From contig JACRCV010000041.1 of NCBI GenBank assembly GCA_016218825.1, positions 1 through 64,000 of the forward strand: a stretch of 64,000 nucleotides of DNA, written 5' to 3'. Shown here piece by piece: positions 25,194-34,139 of the stretch. Position numbers and translations under genes: made by a program. The notes under the pieces are model-generated. The model made no database searches. It saw only the letters and a program-made list of their open reading frames with translations, and was not told where the DNA came from. The DNA comes from Deltaproteobacteria bacterium. GTDB lineage: Bacteria > Myxococcota > XYA12-FULL-58-9. Position 1 is the stretch's first letter, and each line of letters begins with the position of its first letter.

Positions 25194-26531
25194 TCACGTG
25201 CTCCAGTCAACGTCACCGAGGGCCTTCAGCAGGCGCGCGCGCGCCACCTCCAGGTCGTAGTCGGCGCCGATCGCCGCGGCGCGGGCCTGGGTCACGAGCG
25301 CCTGGGCGTCGGTCACCTCGACGATGCTGCCGGCGCCCGCCTGGTAGCGACCCTCGGCCATCTCCAGGGTCTCGGTCGCGGCGCCAAGCATCGCCGCCGC
25401 CGGGGCGCGGCGCTCGGTGGCCTCGTGCAGCGCCAACAGCGCGGTCTCGATCTCGTTGCGGATGCCGATCTCGAGGTTCTTCAAAGACGCCTCGAGCGCC
25501 AGGCGGTGGGCGCCGAGCTCGTCGACCGCGCTCTTGGTGGCGAGCCCGGAGAAGAAGCTCCAGGTCAAGGTCGCGCCGACGCCCCAGTTGTACACCAGCG
25601 CCTTGGGCTCCAGACCGGCGTAGGTGACGTTGGCGCTCGCCGCCAAGGTCGGCAGGTAGCCGGCGGTCGCGGCCGCGGTGAGCCCGGTCATCGCGTCGAT
25701 CTTGGCCCTGAGGCTGCGGTGGTCGGCGCGCTTGGCGAGCGCCGCCTGCAGGCTGCCGTCGATCAGCGCCGGCTCCAGGGCCGCCGGGGCCGGCGGCCGC
25801 TCGACCCGGTAGTCGCTGGTGGTCTCGGAGAGCCCCATGACCGCGTTCAGCGCGCTCTTCGCCATCGCCAGCCGGTTGTCGGCGGTGATCACCGCCAGCG
25901 TCGCCCCGGCGACGTCGGCCTTGGCCCGGGTGACGTCGATCTTCGGCCGCACCCCGGCGCTGGTCTGGGCAACGGCGAGCTCCAGGTGCCGCTGCATCTG
26001 CCGCTCGGTCTCGTGCGCCGCCTGCAGCAGCTCTTGGCTCGCGAGCACCGCGAAGTACGCGGCGACCGTCGCGACGTAGACCCCGTCGGCCGTGGTCTTG
26101 ACGTCCGCCGCCGCCGCCTCGCCGTCCGCGATCGCCGCGTCGTAGACGCCGCCGGTCTTGCCGAAGTCGTAGATCGTCTGACTGACGTTCAGCGCCGCCG
26201 AGTAGTAGTCGACCGAGGTCATCGACTCGGGCGGCAGCTGCAGCCTGAAGCTCGAGAAGCCCGGCCGCGGCGTGAAGTTCGAGGTGCCGCGCGCGTAGCT
26301 CGCGACGACGTTCGCCTGCGGCAGGTAACCGGCGCGCACCTCGTCGACCTTGTAGCCCGCGGCCGCGGCGTTGGCGCGCGCGGCGATGAGCAGCGGGTTG
26401 TCCTGCTTCGCGGCGCTGAGCGCGTCGTCCAAGGTCAACAGGCGGGCCGCGGCGGTGGCCGGGGGTGGGGCGACGAGCAACGCGAACGCCAGCCACCCGC
26501 TTGCGACCTGCGGGCGCCAACTCGTCGTCAT
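25194..26531 (-). CDS. TolC-family outer membrane efflux protein
   Basis: 445 residues from ATG 26531, chosen because a near-perfect AAGGAGGT lies five bases upstream; GTG 26552 is a longer alternative. A signal peptide (WLAFALLVAPPPATAAA) is followed by two repeats of the OEP fold: LTLDDALSAAKQDNPLL opens the first; the second has the LSGL/FFSGLATKSAV turn and long Ala/Glu/Leu helices with AEGRYQAGAGSIVEVTDAQ, a family signature. Three copies form a channel-tunnel across outer membrane and periplasm. It is the first gene of the efflux operon, so its transcript start probably lies in the 61 bases between 26532 and 26592. No TetR or MarR regulator flanks the operon. Confidence 0.95.
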   Translation of the reverse strand: MTTSWRPQVASGWLAFALLVAPPPATAAARLLTLDDALSAAKQDNPLLIAARANAAAAGYKVDEVRAGYLPQANVVASYARGTSNFTPRPGFSSFRLQLPPESMTSVDYYSAALNVSQTIYDFGKTGGVYDAAIADGEAAAADVKTTADGVYVATVAAYFAVLASQELLQAAHETERQMQRHLELAVAQTSAGVRPKIDVTRAKADVAGATLAVITADNRLAMAKSALNAVMGLSETTSDYRVERPPAPAALEPALIDGSLQAALAKRADHRSLRAKIDAMTGLTAAATAGYLPTLAASANVTYAGLEPKALVYNWGVGATLTWSFFSGLATKSAVDELGAHRLALEASLKNLEIGIRNEIETALLALHEATERRAPAAAMLGAATETLEMAEGRYQAGAGSIVEVTDAQALVTQARAAAIGADYDLEVARARLLKALGDVDWST

Positions 26532-26592
26532 CGAGACCTCCTTCACCCCCACGACGCCGACCGGCGCCGCCGGCCGCGGTCGCAGTTTCCTC

Positions 26593-27063
26593 CTAGGCCC
26601 GCTTCTTGCGCGCCCGCACGCTCCAGACCGAGCAATAGGCGTCGCGGGTGACCTTCTCGGAGGTGCTGCCGAGCGCCGAGCCGAGGCCGCCGTCGCCGCT
26701 CGAGCCGATGACGATGAGGTCGGCCTCTTTCTCTTTGGCGACCGCGAGGATCTCGGCCGCGGCCTTGCCGCCGCGGACCACCAGGTGGATCTTGCGCCGG
26801 TCGACGGCCTCGAGGCCGCCCTCCTCCCAGAGCTCGTTGATGCGGCGCTGGACCCCTTCTTCGACTCGGGCGATGGTGTCGGCGGTCTCGACGTAGCGCT
26901 TCTTGCCGAAGTCGAAGGCGCGGATCGGCTCGGAGACGTGCAGCACGTAGACCTCGGCGCCGGTCTTGGCGGCGATGCTGATCCCGGCGTAGAACGCCTG
27001 GCGCGCGGAGTCGGTGAAGTCGACGGGGATGAGGATGGTGCGGATCGGGACTTGCCTGTGCAT
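26593..27063 (-). CDS. Universal stress protein (UspA family)
   Basis: 156 residues from ATG 27063 with GGAGGAG upstream; an in-frame upstream start (27123) would add a tail before the fold. The domain begins IRTILIPVDFTDSARQAF, the beta1-alpha1 of the Usp fold, and ends with the nucleotide-binding loop GSSGDGGLGSALGSTSEKV, which fits G-x2-G-x9-G-S/T, so ATP binding is expected. One Usp domain only, of usual length. Usp proteins dimerise and help survive starvation, oxidative or envelope stress. It shares a divergent 95-base promoter region with smpB and lies 61 bases upstream of the efflux operon in the same direction. Confidence 0.93.
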   Translation of the reverse strand: MHRQVPIRTILIPVDFTDSARQAFYAGISIAAKTGAEVYVLHVSEPIRAFDFGKKRYVETADTIARVEEGVQRRINELWEEGGLEAVDRRKIHLVVRGGKAAAEILAVAKEKEADLIVIGSSGDGGLGSALGSTSEKVTRDAYCSVWSVRARKKRA

Positions 27064-27158
27064 CGCTAGCTCCTCCGGTGGTACGAATCCCGGGGCTTCT
27101 ACCATAGAAGTGGGCGCAAGCACACGTGTCGACCACGGTGTGGTATGAGCAGCAGCCG

Positions 27159-27638
27159 ATGAGCAAAGCCCAAGCCACCGCCGACAAGGCGCGACGCCTG
27201 ATCGCCCAGAATCGCCGGGCGCTGCACGACTTCACCATCGAGGACCACCTCGAGGCCGGCATCAGCCTCAAAGGCTCCGAAGTAAAGTCCTGCCGCGCCG
27301 GCCGGGTGACGTTGAAGGACTCCCACGTCCAGGTGGAGCGCGGCGAGGCGTTTCTGCTCAACAGCCACATCGCGGAGTACGAGGCCGCGAACCGCTTCAA
27401 CCACGAGCCGACCCGGGCGCGGAAGCTCTTGTTGCATCGCAAGGAGATCGACCGCCTCGAGGTCCGCCTGCGGCAGCAGGGCCAGAGCGCGGTGCCGCTG
27501 TCGTTCTACTTCAAGGACGGCCGGGTGAAGGTCGACATCGGCATCGGCAAAGGCAAGACCTACGCCGACCGCCGCGACACGGTGCGGGAGCGCGAGGCGA
27601 AGCGCGAGATCGAGCGCACGATGCGGCGGCGGCGGTAG
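27159..27638 (+). CDS. smpB: SsrA-binding protein SmpB
   Basis: 159 residues, the usual size. Hallmarks: ARRLIAQNRRALHDFTIEDHLEAGI at the start, GSEVKSCRAGRVTLKDSH, then FLLNSHIAEYEAAN, HEPTRARKLLLHRKEI, and a basic C-terminal tail (RREAKREIERTMRRRR) that inserts into the empty mRNA channel. SmpB binds tmRNA and brings it to stalled ribosomes for trans-translation and tagging. ATG 27159 starts directly before the conserved N-terminus; the in-frame GTG at 27126 is unlikely. No ssrA gene is recognised in the window, which is normal since it is often elsewhere. Confidence 0.97.
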   Translation: MSKAQATADKARRLIAQNRRALHDFTIEDHLEAGISLKGSEVKSCRAGRVTLKDSHVQVERGEAFLLNSHIAEYEAANRFNHEPTRARKLLLHRKEIDRLEVRLRQQGQSAVPLSFYFKDGRVKVDIGIGKGKTYADRRDTVREREAKREIERTMRRRR

Positions 27639-27684
27639 TGGTGGGCGGCTTCACACTCCGAGAGGGAGGCGGTAGATTGAGTCC

Positions 27685-27999
27685 ATGGTGCTGCCGAACG
27701 TAAACATCGATCGCCGGGCGCTCGCGTCCTTTTGCCGCCGGTGGAAGGTGCGCGGCCTGGAGCTCTTCGGGTCGGTGCTTCGACCCGATTTCGGGCCGAA
27801 CAGCGACATCGACATCCTGGTGGACTTCGACGCCGATGCGGCCTGGAGCCTCTTCGACCACGAGGCCATGCGCCTGGAGCTTTGCGGCCTGCTCGGTCGG
27901 AAGGTGGACCTGGTGAGCAAGCGTGCTATCGAGCGCAGCACCAACTGGATCCGTCGCAAGGCGATCCTGGAAAGCGCCGTTCCGTTCAATGTCGCGTGA
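27685..27999 (+). CDS. MNT-type minimal nucleotidyltransferase (MntA-like antitoxin)
   Basis: 104 residues. The polymerase-beta-like core is complete: GS motif (LFGSVLRPDF), then SDIDILVDF with the catalytic DxD, and a later Asp in KVDLVSKR. In intact HEPN-MNT modules this protein adds AMP groups to the HEPN ribonuclease and so silences it. Here the expected HEPN gene begins at 27989, overlapping the MNT end, but stops after 18 codons. The antitoxin is therefore an orphan or a remnant. It follows smpB by 46 bases in the same direction with no evident functional link; ATG 27685 is preceded by AGAGGGAGG-like sequence. Confidence 0.88.
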   Translation: MVLPNVNIDRRALASFCRRWKVRGLELFGSVLRPDFGPNSDIDILVDFDADAAWSLFDHEAMRLELCGLLGRKVDLVSKRAIERSTNWIRRKAILESAVPFNVA

Positions 28000-28045
28000 C
28001 GCCGCCGTGGTGTGGACCTCCCGAACGCACAGACAACCGGCCTGA
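27989..28045 (+). pseudogene. Truncated HEPN toxin stub
   Basis: ATG 27989, overlapping the MNT gene by 11 bases, reads MSRDAAVVWTSRTHRQPA and then stops. The first residues match the usual start of DUF86-type HEPN toxins (MSRDxAxL), and the overlap is the usual arrangement, but the R-x4-6-H active site and all helices are missing. I infer a decayed toxin whose body was deleted. The identity rests on position and a few residues, so it is moderate at best. Confidence 0.45.
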
Positions 28046-28788
28046 CTCCTTGTTCGTGCGGTCAAGGCATCGCCTGCTGCCTTGGGCTGTAGGCCGCCGT
28101 ACGCGGGCCGTGCAGCTCGCCGCCGGCGGCGGCAGCTCAGTGACGGTCGGCTGCGGCCTCGACCGCCCGGTGCAAAGAAGTGTCGGTTCGCTGCAGATCT
28201 GAACCGGCGGGAGGGATCAGGCGCCGTGTGAGCGCAGACGCTACTCCGGCACAATCGCCTCGAAGCCCTCGGCCTGTGCCGCAGCGGCGAGCTCGGTGTC
28301 GGCGGTGACGAAGGGCAGGCGGCGCGGCCGGTCGTCGACGAAGATCAAAGCCGCCGCGAGCTGCAACGGGTCTGCGGTCCGCAGGACTGACGCCGGACGG
28401 CAAACAGCTGGTGACTACTGGGCGCCGGAACGCCACCCGTCCTGGTCAGCGCGAGCATCACTTCCGCGCCAGGGAGGCCGGAGGGGGCGGCGCGCGGGTG
28501 GCGCGCCGCAGACCCCGCAGCCGGCGATGCTGTGGCGATCGCGGCCCGATCGAGCAGCCGGCGAGGAGGCCGAGGCGATTCGCCGAGCCCGGAGGACGCC
28601 CGCCGCTCGGCCGTGAGGCCGAGCGGGGCGCCCAACAAAGCACGACCTCAATGCCCGCCGCCCGGTGACCGAGAGGGCCTCGAACAGCGGATGACGGCCG
28701 CCAAGCTGCGTGGTACGGTGCCCGGTGGTGCGCCATCAACCGGTCGGTCGAGGCCCGTGCGTTGGACTCGCCGCCTTTGGAGGACCTG
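28046..28788. other. 743-base gene-poor region with toxin-antitoxin remnants
   Basis: Apart from the PIN fragment at 28241-28390 on the minus strand, no frame here has a ribosome site, a recognisable domain or a convincing protein-like composition. Open frames exist only because of high GC. The region looks like debris between a broken HEPN-MNT pair, a broken PIN toxin and the next gene. Confidence 0.5.
28241..28390 (-). pseudogene. C-terminal fragment of a VapC/PIN-domain toxin
   Basis: On the minus strand the codons from ~28385 to the TAG at 28243-28241 read LRTADPLQLAAALIF, then LPFVTADTELAAAAQAEGFE and IVPE. This is the C-terminal third of a PIN ribonuclease: the DPLQLAAAL helix, the F-V-T-A-D strand with a catalytic Asp, and the A-x-A-x-G-F/L end. 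Upstream the frame runs into a TAG and the first ~85 residues, with the N-terminal catalytic Asp, are absent. No VapB antitoxin was found. It is a non-functional relic. Confidence 0.65.
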
Positions 28789-29685
28789 ATGAAGACGACG
28801 GGGATCGATGCCGAGCGCAAGGTCGGGCTGCAGAAGGACGTCGGCGTGGTGTCGGCGCCGGCGGCCGCCAAGCTCGATCGCGCTGCGGTCGCTCAGGCGT
28901 TCACCGCGGTGGTGGTCGACATGATGACCACGAACGGCGCGGCGATCCCGGCCAACGTCCGCAGCCTGCCGCGGTCGCTGGCCGCGAAGGATGACCAGGG
29001 GATGCGGGTGCTCGGCCTCAAGAAGGTGCAAGACGGCGTGCGCGTCGGCGTGCTCTACGCCTCCGACGCCGCCGACTCCGCTTGGGTCGGGCGCTCGACG
29101 TCGCAGATGCTGGACGTCCAGTATTGGATCGAGGCGGCGACGAAGGACGGCTTGATCAAACCGGTGTCCGACGCCTGGCGCGGGCTCATCGAGGTCGGGA
29201 CCTTCTGGCTCGACGCGGTGAGCGCCGGCCACAAGAGCCGCAAGGGTCTGGTCGCCGCAGACGACCAGCAGGCCGCAGGCCTCGCGATCCTCGACGCCAA
29301 GGCCGACCACTACGATCCCGACTGCCGCAAGACGGTGAGCGCGATGCAGGCATTCCCGGGGCTCAAGTCGTGGAGCGCCGACGAGGCCGAGCGGCTCGGC
29401 GCGTTGCTCTCGGGGACCGGCGGCGGCGTGGACGTCGAGAAGCTCATCGCGTCGCCGGCGGAGGCCGTCGCCCGGCTGCGGGCGCGCACCGGCGCCCCCC
29501 TCAAGTTCCTCGACAATCCAAGCGAGCGCCGGGCGTTCGCCGAGGCGCTCTTGATCCTCAAGCTCGCCGACCGCTCCCGGGGCCAGGCGCGCGCCGCGGT
29601 CGAGGCCGGCCAAGATCTCTGCAAGCACGGGCTCTACAACGGCGCCACGGTCGCATTCTTCCGCAAAGCCGTCACCGGCGGCTGA
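28789..29685 (+). CDS. Conserved-looking protein of unknown function
   Basis: 298 residues, no signal, no clear membrane helix. ATG 28789 has TTTGGAGG six bases upstream; the longer TTG at 28762 is less likely. The sequence is mainly alpha-helical with an Ala/Leu/Lys pattern: MKTTGIDAERKVGLQKDVG at the start, a central QMLDVQYWIEAATKDGLIK helix, DAWRGLIEVGTFWLDAV, and a C-terminal helix pair. Composition and third-position GC match the neighbours, so it is a real gene, but I recognise no family. It stands alone between toxin debris and the convergent exonuclease gene. Confidence 0.8.
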   Translation: MKTTGIDAERKVGLQKDVGVVSAPAAAKLDRAAVAQAFTAVVVDMMTTNGAAIPANVRSLPRSLAAKDDQGMRVLGLKKVQDGVRVGVLYASDAADSAWVGRSTSQMLDVQYWIEAATKDGLIKPVSDAWRGLIEVGTFWLDAVSAGHKSRKGLVAADDQQAAGLAILDAKADHYDPDCRKTVSAMQAFPGLKSWSADEAERLGALLSGTGGGVDVEKLIASPAEAVARLRARTGAPLKFLDNPSERRAFAEALLILKLADRSRGQARAAVEAGQDLCKHGLYNGATVAFFRKAVTGG

Positions 29686-29826
29686 GGGCGGCGGACTCGC
29701 CGATCCTGTCGTCGTCGACCAGAGCGGAAGCGCATCGGTAAGCGTTCACGTCATTGTGTATCCGGCGGGACACACGGCGCATCTCCGCCGGCGGCACCCG
29801 CAGCACCGCCGCGTCCGCCAAAGCCC

Positions 29827-30639
29827 TCAATGCCCGCCGTTGCCGTTGGGCGCCGGACGCGGCGGCGGATCGGGGAAGCGACCGGCGAGCGCGGCGCGCA
29901 CGATCTGCTTCACCTCCTTGGAGAAGTCGGCCTTGTCGACGATCCACTGCAGGTAGTCCGGGTTGTCCGCCGCGAGCTGCCGCAACGAGCGGTCGCGGTG
30001 CTTGCCGAACCCCAACACCGCCTCGTCGCCGCGCCAGAGAATGCGGCCATCGGGGTCGAGCCAGTCTTGATGACAGTACTCGTGCAAGTCGGAGACCTTC
30101 GGCGGCAGGTCCGGGTAGCGCTCCACCTGCGCCTCGAGGATGTCGGCGGCGGCCACCGCGTCGGCCTCGGCGGAGTGAGCGTTCTCCAGGCCCTTGTCGC
30201 AGTAGTGCTTGTAGGCGGCGGTCAGGTTGCGGGGCTCCTTGGCGAGATAGATCCGCCAGGTGTCGATGACCGCGGTGGGCGCCGGCGGAAACTCGAGGCC
30301 GGCGCGGGCGAACTCGTGCTTGAGCATCGGCAAGTCGAAGCGCTCGACGTTGAAGCCCGAGAGGTCGGCGCCCTTGAGGAAGTCGAACAGGCTCTTCGCC
30401 AGCTGCACGAAGGTGGGCTCGTTCAGGACGTCGGCGTCGGCGATGCCGTGGATCTGGGTCGCCTCCGGCGAGATCGGCATCTCGGGGTTCACGCGCCGGG
30501 TCTTCACCTCGCGGCTGCCGTCGGGGTTGAGCTTGACGCAGGAGATCTCGACCACCCGGTCTTTGACGACGTCGCGCCCGGTGGTCTCGAGGTCGAAGAC
30601 GATGAGCGGCCGTTCGAGCTGCAGTCTGCGAGGCGCCAT
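29827..30639 (-). CDS. DEDDh 3'-5' exonuclease (DnaQ/epsilon-like) with C-terminal DUF3820-like domain
   Basis: 270 residues from ATG 30639 with GGGGAG upstream. The exonuclease domain (~8-180) has Exo I FDLETTG with the two acidic residues, Exo II GFNVERFDLP, and Exo III HSAEADAVA with the DEDDh His and Asp. A second small domain (~205-255) reads GFGKHRDRSLRQLAADNPDYLQWI, the pattern of the DUF3820 / quorum-sensing-regulated virulence factor family, which often follows DnaQ-type nucleases. Proteins of this type trim single-stranded DNA or RNA ends in repair or proofreading. A Pro-rich tail (PPPRPAPNGNGGH) ends it. It is divergent from the choice-of-anchor gene, 143 bases apart. Confidence 0.93.
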   Translation of the reverse strand: MAPRRLQLERPLIVFDLETTGRDVVKDRVVEISCVKLNPDGSREVKTRRVNPEMPISPEATQIHGIADADVLNEPTFVQLAKSLFDFLKGADLSGFNVERFDLPMLKHEFARAGLEFPPAPTAVIDTWRIYLAKEPRNLTAAYKHYCDKGLENAHSAEADAVAAADILEAQVERYPDLPPKVSDLHEYCHQDWLDPDGRILWRGDEAVLGFGKHRDRSLRQLAADNPDYLQWIVDKADFSKEVKQIVRAALAGRFPDPPPRPAPNGNGGH

Positions 30640-30782
30640 GACACTCCCCACGAGCTCGAGCACGAGCTCAAGTCGTGAAGATATGCCAGGGGTCTGTCGG
30701 TTTTCGCGTGCGGCTTGCGGATCGCCCCCGGACGCACGTAGGGTAGGCCGTCTTTTCCGGGCTCGATCACCCTGGAGGTGCC

Positions 30783-33700
30783 ATGCGACCCAACCTGATC
30801 TCCGCCGGCCTGGTGCTCATCGCCCTGGCGATCACCGACTGCACCTGCAACGAGAGCCTGGGGCTCGCGGTCGGCAAGATCGAGCTCGCCACCTGCGACC
30901 GCGGCAGCGCCTGCGGCTGCCAGGCCCTCGAGCCGGCGGCGGGAAGCGTCGACTTCGGCAGCCCGGCGGCCGGCACCGGCGCCCTGCGGGTGCTGACGAT
31001 CCACAACACCAACCAGCCGCGCAAGCTGACGGTGAGCGAGATCACCATCGGCGGCGGCGGCGACCTGTTCGCGATCACCAGCGTCGTGCGCCGCGACAGC
31101 GCCGCCGCGGACGCCGCCACCCAGACACACAACATGACCCAAGGGCCGCTCCTCCTCGACGGCAGCCAGGAGGCCGAGGTCTACCTGTCGTTTCGGCCGA
31201 GCAGCGCCGGCGAGTTCAACGCGACCTTGACCGTCCGCTCCACGTCGCCGACCTACTCCCCTTGGGTCGTGGCCCTGCACGGCGGCGGCGGCACCTCGAG
31301 CACCTGTCTGCCGCTCGGCAGCTGCGACGACGGCACCACCCTCGACTTCGGCACCTTCGACGACTCGCAAATCGGCCTGGACTACGCCGACCCCCGCGGC
31401 CGGCCGCTGGCGCTCGGCACCCAGCTCATCACCGTCAAGAACCAAGGCGCCGCGGAGCTGTTCTTCGCGGTGGAGATCACCAACGACGGCATCCCCGAAG
31501 CCGACGGCGAGCTCGTCGGCGACACCGGGGTGTTCTTCGTCGGCGACGTCGGCTGCGCGGTGGTCAAGCCGGGGGCGACCGGCACCATCCCCGTCGAGTA
31601 CCGACCGTCGTCGGCGGGCGTGCACCACGGCGAGGTCGTGGTCAAGGCGGTGGGCCCGGTGCGCCACATCCCGCTGTTGGGTAAGGTGGTGGGCGCGAGC
31701 CTGTGCTTCCGCACCGAGGACGACCGGCCCGATGACGCGACGCTGACCTTCGGCGCCGCCCCCGGCTACTACACCGCCGTCAATAGAGATCCCGCCGAGC
31801 GGCGCAGCGCCTTCGTCAAGAACTGCGGCTTCGAGAAGGACCTGACGATCGCGGCGGTCAACGTCGCCCCGGGCTCGGCCGCCGACTTCGTCACCCCGGC
31901 GCTGCCGTGGGCTGCCCACCCGCCGCTCGCCCCCGATGCCGAGATCGAGCTGCCGGTGACCTTGCACCCGGTGGCCGCCGTCGGCACCCCGGTCGCGGCG
32001 CGCTACAACTTCGAGAGCAACGACCGCCTGCGACCGACCGCGAGCTTGAGCCTGGTGGCGCGGATCGGCGCCCCGGAGCAGTGCGTGCTGGTGCCGGCGC
32101 CGTCCGCCGTCGACTTCGGCTGGGTGGCCTCGGACGACGCTGAGCAGGGGATGCAGTGCCCGCCGCCGCCGCTCCCGTGTCCGGGCGGTGGGGTCAAGAT
32201 CTCGCGCTTCCAGCCGCTCAGACTCGTCAACGTCGGCGAGCGCGCCTGCACCCAGATCACCCTGGAGAGCATGGTCCCGGACTCGAGCTCGGCCGGGATG
32301 TTCTCGGTCGAAGAGAACCCGAACGGCGACGGCTTCACGCTCGCGCCCGGAGCGACCTCGGAGGACGTCACCCTGCTGTTCGTCCGCAACCCCACGGACA
32401 CCGTGACGATGCACTACGCCCGGCTGCCGTACGCGTCGCCGGACATGCCGATCTCGCCCTTCTCCGTCGTGCTGCAGGCGAAGGCCGGCGGCTCGCCGCA
32501 CTGCGCGCTCTCCTTCCAGCCGGTGGCGGCGGCGAGCTTCTTCTGCCCGCTGCCGTCGTTGGCGTTCGGCAACGTCAACATCGGCCAGACCAAGACCATG
32601 GACCTGCGGTTGACGAACGTCGGCTCCGAGACCTGCAACGTCACCAACATCGGCCCGGCGCCCGGCACCGCGTCGGCGTTCACCTTCCCGACGACGCCGC
32701 TCACCATCGCGGTCAACGCCGCGGCGGTGATCCCGGTGAGCTTCGCGCCGCGGCCGCCGTCCGGCAACCCGTTCGAGGAGCTGCCGTTCAACTGCATCCA
32801 GAACGGCATCCAGATGACCGCGAACTCCGGGGCCGGCGGCGCCGACGAGCAGCAGAGCGTGGCGTTCTCGGGCAAGGGCAAGCCGCCGTCGATCCAGGTC
32901 ATCCCCGGCGAGGTCGACTTCGGCCTGGTCACGGTCGGCTGCTGCTCGGCGGAGCGCCGGGTGGCGATCTACAACACCGGCGCCCCGACCCTGACCTTGG
33001 ACTCGATCGCGATCCTGGGCGGCGCGGCGTCCGACTTCCAGATCGTGTCGCCGGCGTCGTCGATGACGATCGGCAACGGCCAGTCCACCGAGCTGACGCT
33101 GCGGTTCTGCGCCGCAGCCGTCGGCCCGGCTGCCGACGCCCTCGAGGTCCAGGGCCACGACGACAACGGCAACCAGGAGTACTACTCGGTGGCGCTCTCC
33201 GGCACCGGCACCACCGACAACCAGGGTGACGACCAGTTCCCGCAGCCGCTGCGCCCGAAGGTGGACGTGCTGTGGGTGGTCGACGACTCCGGCTCGATGA
33301 GCGACGACCAGGAGAACCTCGCCAACAACTTCGACGCCTTCATCTCCCGGGCGGTGTCGTTGAACGCCGACTACCACATCGGCGTCACCAACAGCGACGG
33401 CGAGACCGAATGGTCCGGGAGGCTGCACACCTGCAACGCCGGGCGCAAGTACGTCACCGACACGATGCCGCAGGCGCAGCAGCAGAGCGACTTCCGCTGC
33501 AACGTCAAGACCTCGCAGCCGGCCGACGGCCGGCCGTCGACCGACAGCAAGGAGTCGCCGCTACAGGCGGCGAAGGCCGCGTTCGAGTACCCGAACCTCG
33601 ACGGCTGGAACGCGACCTTCTACCGCGAGGACGCCGCGCTCTACGTGCTGATGGTGACCGACGAGACCGACCAGTCCGACGGCTCGGCGCAGCTCTACGT

Positions 33701-34139
33701 CGACTACTTCCGCAACCTCAAAGGCCTCGGCAACCCCGATCTGCTCGACGTCTCCGCGATCTCCGGACCGCCGCCCGACGGCTGCCCGTCCGCCGAGGGC
33801 AATCAGCCGGGCTACGACGTGGTCGGCGCCGTCGGCGGGCAGTTCCGCTCGATCTGCACCGCCGACTGGACCGATCTCATCAACACCCTGGGCCTGGACG
33901 TGTTCCACGCCCGGCGGCAGTTCCCGCTCTCCCGTCCCGCGACCGCGGCCAGCATCGAGGTGCACCTGTGCGCCGGCGCCTGCCCGGCCGACCCGACGAC
34001 CTGTCCGCCGGTGCCGCAAAGCCCGACCGCCGGCTGGACCTTCGACGCCACCGCCAACGCCGTCACCCTGAACGGCAACCCCGAGCCGACGCCGGGCTCG
34101 TGCGTCGCGGTCACCTACCTCGCGGTCTGTTACCAATGA
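30783..34139 (+). CDS. Choice-of-anchor-D repeat lipoprotein with VWA-like domain
   Basis: 1118 residues; GGAGGTG lies just upstream of ATG 30783. The leader ends in Cys20/Cys22 (AITDCTC), probably lipidated or disulphide-forming. Residues ~55-810 hold at least five Ig-like choice-of-anchor-D/ASPM-SPD-2 modules, each opening V/L-D/A-F-G (VDFGSPAAGTG, LDFGTFDDS, VDFGWVASDD, LAFGNVNIGQT, VDFGLVTVG) with N-x-G strands. From ~826 a von Willebrand A-like domain carries the MIDAS motif DDSGSM and later TDETDQSDGS, so metal-dependent ligand binding is plausible. The build suggests a surface adhesin or matrix protein. Its stop overlaps the next start (ATGA), which ties it to the unknown protein at 34136. 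Confidence 0.9.
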   Translation: MRPNLISAGLVLIALAITDCTCNESLGLAVGKIELATCDRGSACGCQALEPAAGSVDFGSPAAGTGALRVLTIHNTNQPRKLTVSEITIGGGGDLFAITSVVRRDSAAADAATQTHNMTQGPLLLDGSQEAEVYLSFRPSSAGEFNATLTVRSTSPTYSPWVVALHGGGGTSSTCLPLGSCDDGTTLDFGTFDDSQIGLDYADPRGRPLALGTQLITVKNQGAAELFFAVEITNDGIPEADGELVGDTGVFFVGDVGCAVVKPGATGTIPVEYRPSSAGVHHGEVVVKAVGPVRHIPLLGKVVGASLCFRTEDDRPDDATLTFGAAPGYYTAVNRDPAERRSAFVKNCGFEKDLTIAAVNVAPGSAADFVTPALPWAAHPPLAPDAEIELPVTLHPVAAVGTPVAARYNFESNDRLRPTASLSLVARIGAPEQCVLVPAPSAVDFGWVASDDAEQGMQCPPPPLPCPGGGVKISRFQPLRLVNVGERACTQITLESMVPDSSSAGMFSVEENPNGDGFTLAPGATSEDVTLLFVRNPTDTVTMHYARLPYASPDMPISPFSVVLQAKAGGSPHCALSFQPVAAASFFCPLPSLAFGNVNIGQTKTMDLRLTNVGSETCNVTNIGPAPGTASAFTFPTTPLTIAVNAAAVIPVSFAPRPPSGNPFEELPFNCIQNGIQMTANSGAGGADEQQSVAFSGKGKPPSIQVIPGEVDFGLVTVGCCSAERRVAIYNTGAPTLTLDSIAILGGAASDFQIVSPASSMTIGNGQSTELTLRFCAAAVGPAADALEVQGHDDNGNQEYYSVALSGTGTTDNQGDDQFPQPLRPKVDVLWVVDDSGSMSDDQENLANNFDAFISRAVSLNADYHIGVTNSDGETEWSGRLHTCNAGRKYVTDTMPQAQQQSDFRCNVKTSQPADGRPSTDSKESPLQAAKAAFEYPNLDGWNATFYREDAALYVLMVTDETDQSDGSAQLYVDYFRNLKGLGNPDLLDVSAISGPPPDGCPSAEGNQPGYDVVGAVGGQFRSICTADWTDLINTLGLDVFHARRQFPLSRPATAASIEVHLCAGACPADPTTCPPVPQSPTAGWTFDATANAVTLNGNPEPTPGSCVAVTYLAVCYQ

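Noticed and set aside
30504-33428. 974-codon minus-strand frame under the choice-of-anchor gene
   Set aside because: Antisense to a protein with clear Ig-like and VWA motifs; no protein-like pattern of its own.
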